NCBI RefSeq assembly: GCF_014174515.1
Contig: NZ_JACJUG010000033.1
Coordinates: forward strand, 1-44,038
DNA: 44,038 nucleotides
Source of the DNA: Mitsuaria sp. WAJ17
GTDB taxonomy: Bacteria > Pseudomonadota > Gammaproteobacteria > Burkholderiales > Burkholderiaceae_C
Direction of reading: 5' to 3'
Part shown: positions 16,885 to 25,188 of the stretch, piece by piece
How positions within the stretch are numbered: position 1 is the first letter of the stretch
Layout of the letters: each line of letters starts with the position of its first letter
The notes under the pieces: model-generated
Databases searched by the model: none
Told to the model about the DNA's origin: nothing
The model's input: the letters and a program-made list of their open reading frames with translations, nothing else
Made by a program: the position numbers and the translations under genes

Positions 16885-17325
16885 TCAGACGGCGATGTCG
16901 GGCTGCAGCGGTGGCGGCTCGTCGAACCAGCGGTGCAGCTGCTCGGCCAGGCGGGCGGGGCTGAAGGGCTTGATCAGGTACTCGTCCGCACCGGCCTGGC
17001 GGCCGATCAGCACATCATTGCGATGCCCGCGCGCGCTGACCATCAGCACCTTGATGCCGGACAGCACCGGATCCGCCTTCAGCCGACGGCACAACTCCAG
17101 GCCGTCCAAGAGACCGGGCATCATGACGTCCAGCACGCCGGCATCCAGCCGGCCTTCGCGGGCCAGGATCTCACCGGTGGCAGCGTCCGCGCATTCCAGG
17201 ATCTCGAGATCCTCGTCCTCGAGGGTCATGCACAACAGCGGGCGGATCTCGGCCTGGTCTTCTTCATGGACAGGGCTCCGACTGGCGCCAAGGCTAGCGC
17301 CGCCCGCCGTCGCGCACGCTGACAC
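16885..17325 (-). CDS. Receiver-domain protein with a damaged N-terminus
   Basis: 146 residues if started at 17325. The receiver core is complete from EEDQAEIR on: phosphoacceptor Asp in GVLDVMMPG, switch Ser in VLMVSARG and Lys in LIKPFSP. The first beta-strand expected before the acidic pair is absent; the frame instead reads SACATAGGASLGASRSPVH. An ATG in another frame at about 17267 starts MKKT, as normal receivers do. A deletion between two AAGA words would have removed beta1 and shifted the frame. It may be a recent pseudogene or use a poor start. It is paralogous to 16294-16692, with the two genes in tandem. Confidence 0.65.
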   Translation of the reverse strand: MSACATAGGASLGASRSPVHEEDQAEIRPLLCMTLEDEDLEILECADAATGEILAREGRLDAGVLDVMMPGLLDGLELCRRLKADPVLSGIKVLMVSARGHRNDVLIGRQAGADEYLIKPFSPARLAEQLHRWFDEPPPLQPDIAV

Positions 17326-17386
17326 CTTGGCGTCGCCGGGCGCCTTGCCGCGAACGATGGGCGCCGCAGGCGCCTTTGTGCGAAGC

Positions 17387-18430
17387 TCAGATCAGGCCGC
17401 GACGCTCCTGGTCCTTCTCCAGCGAACGGAACAGGGCCCCGAAGTTGCCTTCGCCGAAGCCCAGATTGTTCGCACGCTGGATGATCTCGATGAAGATGGG
17501 GCCGATGATGTTCTTGGTGAAAATCTGCAGCAGATAGCCCTGCTCGTCGCCATCGATCAGCACCTGGTGCTGCTCCAACCGGGCATGGTCCTCGCGCACG
17601 CCGGGCACGCGCGCAAAGACCTCGCGGTAGTAGTCCGCATCGATCTCCAGGGTCTCGATGGGGCTGCCCTTCAGCGCGTCCAGGGAGGCCAGGATGTCGC
17701 GGGTCAGGAAGGCCAGGTGCTGCACGCCGGGGCCCTTGTATTCGCGCAGGTACTCGGCGATCTGATCCTTGTCATCCTTGGGCTGGTTGATGGGGATGCA
17801 GAAGGAGCCATCCGGCGAGCGCAGCGCGAAGCTGGTCAAGCCGGTCTTGACGCCCTGGATGTCGAAGTAGCGGACCTGGGTGAAGCCGAAGATGTCGCGG
17901 TAGAAGTCCGCCCACTTGTCCTGCTCGCCGGGGGGCACGTTGTTGGTCAGGTGGTCCACCACCAGGAAGCCCTTGTCAGCTTGGACCAGCGGCTGCTCCA
18001 GGGCCACGAAATCGCGCTCGTAGAGGGACAGCGCAGACGTGCCCCAGGCGGATGCGTCGATGAAATAGATCACGCTCTCGCCAATGCCCCACACGGCCGG
18101 ATAGGGGTGGTCCTTCATCGCGGCCGGCACCTCCACCGCGCCGCGCGTCACCGCCGCTTGCAGGGCGGCCTGGGCGTCGTCCACCCGCCAGCCCATGGCG
18201 CTGATGGCCGGGCCGTGGCGACGGGCGAACTGGGCCGAATGGCCCTCGCGCTCGCCGTTGAGCAGGAAGTGGATGTCGTTCTGGCGGAAGTAGGCAATGT
18301 CCTTGGACGCATGGCGGCGCAGCTTGGAAAAGCCGAAGGCCCAGAACAGGGACTCCAGGTGCTGCAGATCCGGGCCGCAGAACTCGGTGAACTCGATGCC
18401 GCGAAGGCCGCAGGGATTGATCTGGCTCAT
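17387..18430 (-). CDS. hppD: 4-Hydroxyphenylpyruvate dioxygenase
   Basis: 347 residues from ATG 18430, with AGGAG seven bases upstream. It converts 4-hydroxyphenylpyruvate to homogentisate in tyrosine catabolism and is a cytoplasmic Fe(II) enzyme. The three iron ligands fit H160 (VVDHLTNNV), H238 (GPGVQHLAFLT) and E315 (IFIEIIQR), and the usual C-terminal gate region follows (NNLGFGEGNFGALFRSLEKDQERRG). The longer open frame was rejected. It is divergent from a LysR gene across a 114-base gap with a strong palindrome. No homogentisate dioxygenase gene lies in the window. Confidence 0.96.
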   Translation of the reverse strand: MSQINPCGLRGIEFTEFCGPDLQHLESLFWAFGFSKLRRHASKDIAYFRQNDIHFLLNGEREGHSAQFARRHGPAISAMGWRVDDAQAALQAAVTRGAVEVPAAMKDHPYPAVWGIGESVIYFIDASAWGTSALSLYERDFVALEQPLVQADKGFLVVDHLTNNVPPGEQDKWADFYRDIFGFTQVRYFDIQGVKTGLTSFALRSPDGSFCIPINQPKDDKDQIAEYLREYKGPGVQHLAFLTRDILASLDALKGSPIETLEIDADYYREVFARVPGVREDHARLEQHQVLIDGDEQGYLLQIFTKNIIGPIFIEIIQRANNLGFGEGNFGALFRSLEKDQERRGLI

Positions 18431-18493
18431 GGGGTCTCCTGATTTCGTCGAATAGGCGCAAGGGTGGATTGACCCTGATTCTTCTAGGGGCTC

Positions 18494-18514
18494 AAATTCG
18501 AAGAAAGCGAATTT
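18494..18514. promoter_or_regulatory. LysR-type operator between hppD and its divergent regulator
   Basis: AAATTCG (18494-18500), a 7-base spacer, then CGAATTT (18508-18514): a perfect 7+7 dyad containing a T-N11-A core, the LysR-box form. It lies 30 bases before the lysR start and 64 bases before the hppD start, in the most A+T-rich part of the gap, a suitable place to control both genes. Confidence 0.7.
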
Positions 18515-18544
18515 CTTTGCGGAACTCATTCAAGAAAATAGATC

Positions 18545-19447
18545 ATGAAGCTGGACCTGGACGCCCTCGCCGCCCTGGATGCCGTGGTCCGCACCGGCAG
18601 CTATGCGCAGGCCGCCGACCACCTGCACAAGGTCACCTCGGCGGTGAGCTACCAGGTCAAGAAGCTGGAGGAGCAGTTGCGCCTGCCTCTGCTGGACCGC
18701 AGCGGCTACCGCGTGCGCCTGACCCCCCAGGGCGAGGCCGTGCTCAATGAGGGCCGGCGCCTGCTGCAGCATGCACACCAAGTGGAGGCCCTGGCCCAGC
18801 AGCTGGCCACGGGCTGGGAGCCGAGGTTGCTGGTGGTGGTCGATGGCATCCTGCCGCAGGCGGACACCCTGCGGGCCCTCAAGCAACTGGCCCTCGAGGG
18901 CATTCCCACGCGCATCCAGCTCAAGATCGAGTTTCTGCACGGCGTGCAGTACCGCTTCGACAAGGACCACGCCGACCTGATGCTGGTGAAGGAGTACGAG
19001 CCCAACGCCCAGTGCAGGGCACTGGCCTTGCCGGAGGTGGAATGCGTGCTGTGCGTCGCGCCGGAGCACGCCCTGGCCAAGCTGGGGCGGCCGGCCACAC
19101 TGGCCGAGCTGCAGTCCCATGTGGAGCTCAGTGTCCAGGACAGCAGCGAACGCGGCGATGATCGGCACATGTTCGGCGGTGAGCGTGTCTTCTATCTTTC
19201 CGGCTTCATGGCCAAGCGCCAGGCCCTGCTGATGGGCATGGGCTTCGGCTGGATTCCGCGCTACCTGGCGGACGAGCCCCTGGCCAGCGGCGCGCTGCAG
19301 GAGCTGGCCTACGAGGGCGGCTCGCGTTACCGCTTCACCCCCTGGCTGGTGCAGCGCCTGGACCGCCCCCTGGGCCGCGCCGGCCAGCGCCTGGTCGAGC
19401 TGCTGGCGCCCACCGCGGCAGGCCTGCAGGGAGCCGCCCATGCCTGA
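18545..19447 (+). CDS. LysR-family transcriptional regulator (probable hppD regulator)
   Basis: 300 residues. The N-terminal winged helix reads LDALAALDAVVRTGSYAQAADHL then VTSAVSYQVKKLEEQL and RVRLTPQGEAVLNEGR; the effector-binding domain follows from about residue 90 (RLLVVVDGILPQ). Its divergent placement with a shared LysR box implies that it controls hppD and itself, with an aromatic metabolite as likely coinducer (inference). Its last 8 bases overlap the start of the membrane gene at 19440, so the two are coupled. Confidence 0.92.
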   Translation: MKLDLDALAALDAVVRTGSYAQAADHLHKVTSAVSYQVKKLEEQLRLPLLDRSGYRVRLTPQGEAVLNEGRRLLQHAHQVEALAQQLATGWEPRLLVVVDGILPQADTLRALKQLALEGIPTRIQLKIEFLHGVQYRFDKDHADLMLVKEYEPNAQCRALALPEVECVLCVAPEHALAKLGRPATLAELQSHVELSVQDSSERGDDRHMFGGERVFYLSGFMAKRQALLMGMGFGWIPRYLADEPLASGALQELAYEGGSRYRFTPWLVQRLDRPLGRAGQRLVELLAPTAAGLQGAAHA

Positions 19448-20033
19448 GTTCAGCCTGCTGCTGCTGGCAGGCGGCGTCTTCGTGCTCAATGCCATGCCGG
19501 CCTTCGCCCCGCCGACCTGGATGCTGCTGGCTTTCTACGCCCTGCAGCAGCCCGGCACCGCGCCGCTGGCCATTGCGGGCGTGGCGGCCGTCGCGGCCAC
19601 CTGTGGACGGCTGATGCTGGCCCGCTCCGCCCAGCGCATCAGCGCCAGCCGCTGGATGCGCCCCGCCATGCGCGCCAACATGCACGAGGTGGCCGATGCC
19701 ATCAAGGGCCATGAACGCGCCAGCACCCTGGCGTTCCTGGCCTTCGCCATCAGCCCCCTGCCCTCCAATGTGCTCTTCCTGGCCTACGGCCTGGCGCGAG
19801 CGCCGCTGCGCCTGCTGGCCTGGCCCTTCTTCGTGGGGCGATTCATCAGCTACACGGTCGCCGTGATCGGCGGCGCCTATGCAGGACGCCAGCTGGAACT
19901 GCAGCTCAGCGGCCTGGCCGGGGGGATCTACTTCGTCGTCAGCCAATGCCTGCTGCTGCTGGGGGTGTGGCTCTTCACGCGCGTCAACTGGCGCCAGGCC
20001 CTGCGCAGCCGCTGGCTGCGCTGGTGGCAGTGA
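19440..20033 (+). CDS. VTT/DedA-like polytopic membrane protein
   Basis: 197 residues with about five hydrophobic segments (SLLLLAGGVFVLNAMPAF, PLAIAGVAAVAATCGRLML, TLAFLAFAISPLPSNVLFLAYGL, PFFVGRFISYTVAVIGGAYAG, IYFVVSQCLLLLGVWLF). The arrangement of a Gly/Pro loop before a helix (AISPLPSNVLF) and FVGRFISY recalls the VTT/DedA group, but the match is loose and transport activity is not shown. It is translationally coupled to the LysR gene by an 8-base overlap. Confidence 0.75.
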   Translation: MPEFSLLLLAGGVFVLNAMPAFAPPTWMLLAFYALQQPGTAPLAIAGVAAVAATCGRLMLARSAQRISASRWMRPAMRANMHEVADAIKGHERASTLAFLAFAISPLPSNVLFLAYGLARAPLRLLAWPFFVGRFISYTVAVIGGAYAGRQLELQLSGLAGGIYFVVSQCLLLLGVWLFTRVNWRQALRSRWLRWWQ

Positions 20034-20039
20034 ATCGGC

Positions 20040-20585
20040 TCAGGCCGCACGTAGCCCCAGCCGGCGCAGCTTCTCCTGCAGGGCCTGCACCTGCCCGGCC
20101 TTCATCTGGCCCACCAGGCCGACCAGCGTCTCGTGGATGGGCGCGATGCCCACGAAGCCCAGGATGTTGCGCTCCAGGGACTTGAGGCTGTGGGCCCGGA
20201 AGTAGTAGCGGTAGACCAGGGCCGGCATGCCCATGGTGACCAGCACGCGGGCCGAGCGGCCCTGCAGGCCCTTGCGGCCGAAGGGGTTGCCACCCTCGGC
20301 CTTGAAGGCGAAGCCGGGCCGCGCCACCTGCTCCAGGAAGCCCTTCAGCAGCGCCGGCATCTCGCCCAGCCATAGGGGGAAGACGATCAGCAGGTGCTGG
20401 GCCCAGGCGATGTCCTCCTGCGCCTGGCGCAGCCCCGCTGGCAGCTCGCCGTGCTCCCAATCCTGCTGGGAACACAGCAGGGGGAAGTCCAGGCGGGCCC
20501 CCGCTGCGTAGGACTCGGCCAGCGCATGGCAGAGGTGCGGTGCATCGGCATCAGGATGACCTTGCAGGATCAGGATGCGTGTCAT
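20040..20585 (-). CDS. NAD(P)H-dependent oxidoreductase (flavodoxin-like quinone reductase)
   Basis: 181 residues. The flavodoxin-like fold begins ILILQGHPDADAPHLCHALAESY (FMN/FAD phosphate loop); then come AQHLLIVFPLWLGEMPALLKGFLEQV, the family's active-site strand and helix, and RSARVLVTMGMPALVYRYYF. It resembles the KefF/MdaB/NQO-type family that reduces quinones with NAD(P)H by two electrons. It is cytoplasmic. It converges with the membrane gene, six bases away. The following chitinase gene belongs to the same strand but has its own upstream region. Confidence 0.9.
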   Translation of the reverse strand: MTRILILQGHPDADAPHLCHALAESYAAGARLDFPLLCSQQDWEHGELPAGLRQAQEDIAWAQHLLIVFPLWLGEMPALLKGFLEQVARPGFAFKAEGGNPFGRKGLQGRSARVLVTMGMPALVYRYYFRAHSLKSLERNILGFVGIAPIHETLVGLVGQMKAGQVQALQEKLRRLGLRAA

Positions 20586-20652
20586 GGGGAGGACTCCGTG
20601 CGGGTTCGCACCCCATCTTCCTGACGGCCGGACGCCCGCGCCTTGACCTGGC

Positions 20653-21936
20653 TCAGGGCAGCACCGGATGCCCCAGGCCCCTATTCATGGCATTGAGCAG
20701 GGCGCCGTTGTCCTGGCTCCACTCCCAGGCGAAGAGTCCCGCCAGGCCCTGCTCGCGCACGAACTGCCCTTTGGCCAGCACGGCGCGCGGATCGTCATAG
20801 CCCATCCACAGCTGCAGGCGCGGCTGGTAGAGGGCATAAGCCTGGGTGAGGGGATCGAACAGCACCTGGTAGCCATGCCGGGGCCGACCCTGTACATCAA
20901 AATAACGCCCGGCAAGCGCGGCCCATCCCATGGAACCGTCCCCCCCCGGGAAGGCGCCCGTCTTGCCGGCCCCGTGCCGCGGCTCGCGAACGCCGCTGAA
21001 GCCGCGCCCGTACATGGCCACGCCGGCGACCAGCTTGGTCCGGGGCACGCCCGCCTCGACAAGGTTCTGCACGGACTGCGTCAGGCTGTCGTCCGAATCC
21101 GGCGCCGAGCCGCGCAGCGCGCTGTGATGCCCCAGGCGCTCGGACCAGCCACCGTGGTAGTCGTAGCTCATCATGAAGACCAGGTCCAGGGACGGCGCCG
21201 CGCGGCGGTAGTCGATGCGCCGGGTGATCTGCTGGATGGGGTTGACGGCCACGGTCAGCTGATAGAGCCGGCCGGTCTCGGCCGTCAGGCGGTCCAGGCC
21301 GGCGCGCAGCGCCTGCATGAGGTCGGCAAAGCCCTGGCCGTCCGCCGGGCTGCCCAGGGCGACGCCGTTGGCGCTGCCATTGCCGCCGGGGTGCTCCCAG
21401 TCGATGTCGATCCCGTCAAAGGCCGGGTGCTCGCGCAGGAACTGCAGGGCCGAGGCCACGAAGACGGCGCGGCGCGGCGCCTCGTTGGCGAAATGGAAGA
21501 AGGGGTCGGAGCCGCCCCAGCCGCCCACGGAGGCCAGCACCTTCACCTGCGGGGCGCGCGCCTTCAGGGTGGCGAATGCAGCGTCGAAGCGGGCATCGAC
21601 GGCCCCCCAGCCCAGGGCATGGTCGGGTCGCCCCTCGCACTTGGGGGCGTCCTTGGGCAGCTGCCCGGGACCGCAGGCGCGCAGGAAGGCATAGAGCACA
21701 TGCGTCAGGCTGCCCGCGGGCAGGGCCGCCACGCGGCTGGGCGGCTCCCAGTTGGCCACATAGAGGCCCAGCACCTTGCCGCTGGTGGGCTCGAAGTCCA
21801 GGGCACCGGGCTTGAACAGGCCCTCGGGCGGCGGCGGTGCCGGCTGCGGATCGGCCCAGGCGGAGGCGACAAGGCCCGCCACCAGCAGCAGGCACAGGCT
21901 GCGGCACAGGCGGCGGGGCCGAAGGGACTTGAGCAT
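20653..21936 (-). CDS. Secreted GH18 chitinase-like glycosidase
   Basis: 427 residues from ATG 21936 (AGGA eight bases upstream; six extra codons are open before it). Signal peptide: LKSLRPRRLCRSL, a hydrophobic run, then ASAWA before DPQPAPPPPEG. The GH18 barrel shows VLGLYVANW, KVLASVGGWGGS and the catalytic DxxDxDxE as D174-G-I-D177-I-D179-W-E181, followed by MMSYDYHGGW and the C-terminal LAGLFAWEWSQDNGALL. All acidic catalytic residues are present, so chitinolytic activity is likely; an N-acetylglucosaminidase is an alternative. There is no separate chitin-binding domain. The A+T-rich block 21961-22020 probably holds its promoter. Confidence 0.93.
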   Translation of the reverse strand: MLKSLRPRRLCRSLCLLLVAGLVASAWADPQPAPPPPEGLFKPGALDFEPTSGKVLGLYVANWEPPSRVAALPAGSLTHVLYAFLRACGPGQLPKDAPKCEGRPDHALGWGAVDARFDAAFATLKARAPQVKVLASVGGWGGSDPFFHFANEAPRRAVFVASALQFLREHPAFDGIDIDWEHPGGNGSANGVALGSPADGQGFADLMQALRAGLDRLTAETGRLYQLTVAVNPIQQITRRIDYRRAAPSLDLVFMMSYDYHGGWSERLGHHSALRGSAPDSDDSLTQSVQNLVEAGVPRTKLVAGVAMYGRGFSGVREPRHGAGKTGAFPGGDGSMGWAALAGRYFDVQGRPRHGYQVLFDPLTQAYALYQPRLQLWMGYDDPRAVLAKGQFVREQGLAGLFAWEWSQDNGALLNAMNRGLGHPVLP

Positions 21937-22022
21937 GGCGATCCTTTCACGCAAGAGCTCGCAGCCTAGCGCAAATCAGATGCCACTTAAATACCAATTA
22001 ACCGAAACAAACGCCCCGGGAC

Positions 22023-22712
22023 TCAGGGCGCTACCTGGATGCGGACCTGCAGCTCGCGGCTGCTGACGGACTCGGCATCGCGGGTGCTATAGGTGCCGCG
22101 CTCGCTGCGCCGCAGCTGGCCGCCGCTGCGGGCCACGGGCACCCACTCGTCCAGGGGGACCAGGGCCGTGGACTCCAGCTCGGTGCGCACAGGGGGCTGG
22201 CTGGCGCCGGCCTCGCTGGGGGTCAGGTCTTGCGCACGCAGCGTCACCCGCACGGCTTCCCGCCCGCCGGGCCAGTGCGGCTCCAGGCTGAAGCCGCGCA
22301 CCTGCTCGACATAGCCCTGGCGCAACTGGGCGCGGCCCGCCTCCCGCGAAGGCCCTTGGGCCGTCGAGCCCAGGGCCACCGGCACACTCATGTCCAGCCA
22401 CTGCAGGGGCGTGAGCTCCCCCAGCTGCACCGAGGCCCGGAAGCCATTGAGCACCGTCAGGCGCTGCAGCAGCTGCCCCTGGGCGGACTGTTGCTCAGTG
22501 CTGAGCACGATGGCGCCGCGGGGTGAGACCGAGCCGCCCGTGCCCACCACTACCGCGCCGTCACGCACGCCGGCGATGGCCGCCTGGCTCACGCGGCTGT
22601 CCACCCAGCGCAACTCTACCCACAGATTGACACGGGGCTCGGCCGCCCGGACGGGCAGGGTCAGAGTCAGAGGGGCGAACAGGCTCAGCAGCGCACGACG
22701 GGAGACTTCCAT
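22023..22712 (-). CDS. Exported protein of unknown function
   Basis: 229 residues. The N-terminus (MEVSRRALLSLFAPLTLTLPVRAAEP) is a clear signal peptide with an ARA-like cleavage site (VRAAEP). The mature region is beta-rich; QQLTVLNG-like LLQRLTVLNGFRASVQLGELTPLQW resembles the small domains seen in secretin-associated proteins, but I cannot assign a family. An in-frame copy of the dispersed repeat encodes AQDLTP at 22219-22233. It is 42 bases downstream of the EamA gene on the same strand and may be cotranscribed. Confidence 0.7.
   Translation of the reverse strand: MEVSRRALLSLFAPLTLTLPVRAAEPRVNLWVELRWVDSRVSQAAIAGVRDGAVVVGTGGSVSPRGAIVLSTEQQSAQGQLLQRLTVLNGFRASVQLGELTPLQWLDMSVPVALGSTAQGPSREAGRAQLRQGYVEQVRGFSLEPHWPGGREAVRVTLRAQDLTPSEAGASQPPVRTELESTALVPLDEWVPVARSGGQLRRSERGTYSTRDAESVSSRELQVRIQVAP
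22219..22233 (+). repeat. Short dispersed repeat GGGGTCAGGTCTTGC, copy 3
   Basis: An exact 15-mer inside the exported unknown gene. It is read in frame on the minus strand as AQDLTP. Confidence 0.6.
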
Positions 22713-22754
22713 GGCTGTGGAGCATACGCCGCAGCGTCGGCACGGGGAGGTAGA

Positions 22755-23669
22755 TCAGCCCTTGGTTGCCAGCTCGTTTCCCGCCTTCGCCCAGGGCCGC
22801 AGGGGCCACAGCAGGTTGAGGGCCAGGCCGCTGAGCACCAGGGCCGCCGCCATGAGCTTCCACGCCGGCAGGGGCTCATCCAAGTACCAGGCGGCCGTAC
22901 TCATGCCGAAGACCGGCACCAGCAGGGCCATGGGCACGATCTGCGAGGCCGCATGGCGCGACAGCAGCCAGCTCCACACACCGTAGCCGAAGAGGGTGTT
23001 GGCGAAGGCCTGCCAGGCCACCGCCCCCCAGGCGCCCCAGCCGGCGTGGCTGAGCCCTTCGCCGATGCGGGCCGGGCCCTCGAAGACCAGGGACATCAGC
23101 AGCAGGGGCGGCGCCGCGAACACGCTGCTCCAGACCACATAGGCCAGCATGTTCACGCGCCCGGCCTTCTTGCCGACGACATTGCCACTGGCCCAGCTGA
23201 AGGCCGCCAGCAGGATCATGCCCAGGCCCAGCACGGTGGTGCTGCTGTCGGTGTGGCTGGCGATGACGGCCAAACCGCAGGCCGCCAGGCCCAGGGCCAG
23301 CCACTGGAAGCCCCGCACCGGCTCGTGGGTGATGCGCATGGCCAGCAGCAGGGTGAAGAAGACCTGGGTCTGGATCACCAGGGAGGCCAGGCCCGGCGAG
23401 ATCTGCGAGCCCATGGCCAGGTAGAGCAGGCCGAACTGCCCCACGCCCACCAGGGCCCCGTAGGCCGCCAGATTGCGCCAGGGCACCTCGGGCCGCGGCA
23501 GGAAGAAGATGGCCGGGATCACCGCCAGCGAAAAGCGCAGCGTGGCGAAGAGGAGCGGCGGAAAAGCATTGAGCCCCAGCCGAATCACCACGAAATTGCT
23601 GCCCCAGATGGCCACCACGGCCAGGGCCAGCAGGAAGTGCCGCAGGGGAAGGCTGCCATTGCTGCTCAA
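22755..23669 (-). CDS. EamA-family (DMT) transporter
   Basis: About 304 residues if started at TTG 23669 (preceded by GAGGCG), giving MSSNGSLPLRHFLLALAVVAIWGSNF; no in-frame ATG lies near the first membrane helix. Ten predicted helices form two EamA repeats (AIWGSNFVVIRLGLNAFPPLLFATLRF in repeat 1; FSWASGNVVGKKAGRVN in repeat 2). By family it exports amino acids or other metabolites across the inner membrane; the substrate is unknown. The open frame extends 79 codons further with a non-conserved sequence. It is divergent from the M48 protease gene. Confidence 0.9.
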   Translation of the reverse strand: MSSNGSLPLRHFLLALAVVAIWGSNFVVIRLGLNAFPPLLFATLRFSLAVIPAIFFLPRPEVPWRNLAAYGALVGVGQFGLLYLAMGSQISPGLASLVIQTQVFFTLLLAMRITHEPVRGFQWLALGLAACGLAVIASHTDSSTTVLGLGMILLAAFSWASGNVVGKKAGRVNMLAYVVWSSVFAAPPLLLMSLVFEGPARIGEGLSHAGWGAWGAVAWQAFANTLFGYGVWSWLLSRHAASQIVPMALLVPVFGMSTAAWYLDEPLPAWKLMAAALVLSGLALNLLWPLRPWAKAGNELATKG

Positions 23670-23904
23670 GATGCGCCTCGCAAGATCGGATACGGAAGAG
23701 GCGCAGCCTAGCAGGACCGGGCTTGGGCCGCCGGCCTGCGGCTTTGCGTATCGCCCGTCTGGCGCTGCTGAAATCCGGCGATTCCCCCCATCGGAGGGAC
23801 GGCCGCAGCGTGGCGCCTGGGCACAATCGCGGCCCGGGCGCCGAGACGGCCGCCCTGCATCAACGCCACGCTTCCTTGCGGAGCCCGGCACCAACGGAAG
23901 TCCC

Positions 23905-25095
23905 ATGAAAGAACTCGTCTACCCCAAGGAACGCATCCTGGGTCTCATCACCCTCGTGCTGGGGGTCCTTGTCTGGCTGGCGCTCATCGCCGGCACCTAC
24001 GGCACCGCCCTGATCGGCCTGCTGCTGGCCTTCCTGGTCTATGTCTTTGCGCAGTCGGCGCTGATCTCCTACATCAAGGGCAACGGCGTCGAGCTGACGG
24101 CCAACCAGTTCCCCGACCTCTGGGAACAATTCGAGGACTGCTGCCGCCGCCTGGACATCGCCCAGCTCCCGCGCGCCTATGTGCTCAACGGCGACGGCAT
24201 GCTCAACGCCTTTGCCACGCGATTCCTGGGCACCCAGTACGTGGTGCTGCTGAGCGGCACGCTGGAGGCTATGGCTCAGCACGAGGACGGCGTGCGCTTC
24301 TACCTGGGCCATGAGCTGGGCCATCTGCGCATGAAGCACTTGCAGGGTCAGGTCTTGCGCTGGCCGGTGCTCTGGCTGCCCCTGCTGGGCGCGGCCTATT
24401 CGCGGGCCCGCGAGTACACCTGCGACCGCCACGGTGCCGCCTGCTGCAACGCCCCCGAGGGCGCGGCCCGGGCCCTGGCCGCGCTGGCCGCCGGCTCGCA
24501 GCGCTGGCGCGACCTGGACCTGCCGAGCTACCTCCGCCAGCTGCGCGAGACCCACGGCTTCTGGATGTCCTTCCACGAGCTCTGCGCGGCCTACCCCTGG
24601 CACACCAAGCGCGTTGCCCGCGTACTGCCGGACACCAAGGTGCCATCCCGCAACCCGCTGGCCTATCTGCTGGCCGTCTTCGTGCCTTATGCCGGCCGCC
24701 TGGGTGCCGGCTTCGGCCTGCTGATGATGGTCTACATCATCGGCGTGCTGGCGGCCATCGCGCTGCCCAAGTACCAGGAGTACCAGCTCGTGGCTAAGGC
24801 CGCCACAGCGCTGACGGACAGCGCGCCGGCCCGCCAGGCGCTGTCCGCCTTCTATCAGGCGCAGGAGACGGTGCCCGACACGCTCGAGGAGGTCGGCATC
24901 AGCAGCACCCTGCCCTCCGGCGCGCGGCTGAGCCTCAACAGTGAGAACATGACCCTGTCCATCGCCCTGGGCAAATCCACGCTGAACCTGCTGCCCGAGG
25001 TGCAGAAGGACGGCAGCCTGCTGTGGGTCTGCGAGATCCAGGGCGAGGTCCAGCCGAAGAAGCTGCCGATGAATTGCGAGCAGGGCATCCGCTGA
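23905..25095 (+). CDS. M48-family zinc metalloprotease with pilin-like C-terminal segment
   Basis: 396 residues from ATG 23905. Two N-terminal membrane helices (ILGLITLVLGVLVWLALIAG, ALIGLLLAFLVYVF) precede the peptidase domain. The active site is HELGH (136-140), with third zinc ligand E170 in REYTCDRHG, as in HtpX/Ste24 proteins. After residue 265 comes a third hydrophobic stretch, GLLMMVYIIGVLAAIALPKYQEYQ. Its second half, VLAAIALPKYQEY, closely copies the N-terminal helix of type IV pilins, and the rest resembles a small pilin beta-domain. The pilin prepilin-peptidase site (G-F-T-L-I-E) is absent. The gene ends before a strong terminator. Confidence 0.88.
   Translation: MKELVYPKERILGLITLVLGVLVWLALIAGTYGTALIGLLLAFLVYVFAQSALISYIKGNGVELTANQFPDLWEQFEDCCRRLDIAQLPRAYVLNGDGMLNAFATRFLGTQYVVLLSGTLEAMAQHEDGVRFYLGHELGHLRMKHLQGQVLRWPVLWLPLLGAAYSRAREYTCDRHGAACCNAPEGAARALAALAAGSQRWRDLDLPSYLRQLRETHGFWMSFHELCAAYPWHTKRVARVLPDTKVPSRNPLAYLLAVFVPYAGRLGAGFGLLMMVYIIGVLAAIALPKYQEYQLVAKAATALTDSAPARQALSAFYQAQETVPDTLEEVGISSTLPSGARLSLNSENMTLSIALGKSTLNLLPEVQKDGSLLWVCEIQGEVQPKKLPMNCEQGIR
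24345..24358 (+). repeat. Short dispersed repeat GGGTCAGGTCTTGC, copy 4
   Basis: An exact 14-mer within the M48 protease gene, coding for part of LQGQVLRW just after the HELGH region. As the residues fit the protein, this copy could be coincidental. Confidence 0.45.
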
Positions 25096-25122
25096 TCCCG
25101 CCGCACCAACAGCGCACCGACA

Positions 25123-25148
25123 GCAAAGGGGGCCTCGGCCCCCTTTTG
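25123..25148 (+). terminator. Rho-independent terminator after the M48 gene
   Basis: AAAGGGGGCC (25125-25134) pairs with GGCCCCCTTT (25137-25146), with outer GC pairs and a T-run in the right arm. It starts about 28 bases after the stop codon and is the most convincing intrinsic terminator in the window. On the minus strand it could also serve rlmJ, which ends at 25189. Confidence 0.85.
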
Positions 25149-25188
25149 CATTCTTGGCGGACCGCCGGAGCAGCCCATCGGCAGGACC

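Noticed and set aside
20668..21969. 433-codon plus-strand frame over the GH18 gene
   Set aside because: It mirrors the GH18 frame in length, lacks domains, and the minus strand carries a signal peptide and catalytic motif.
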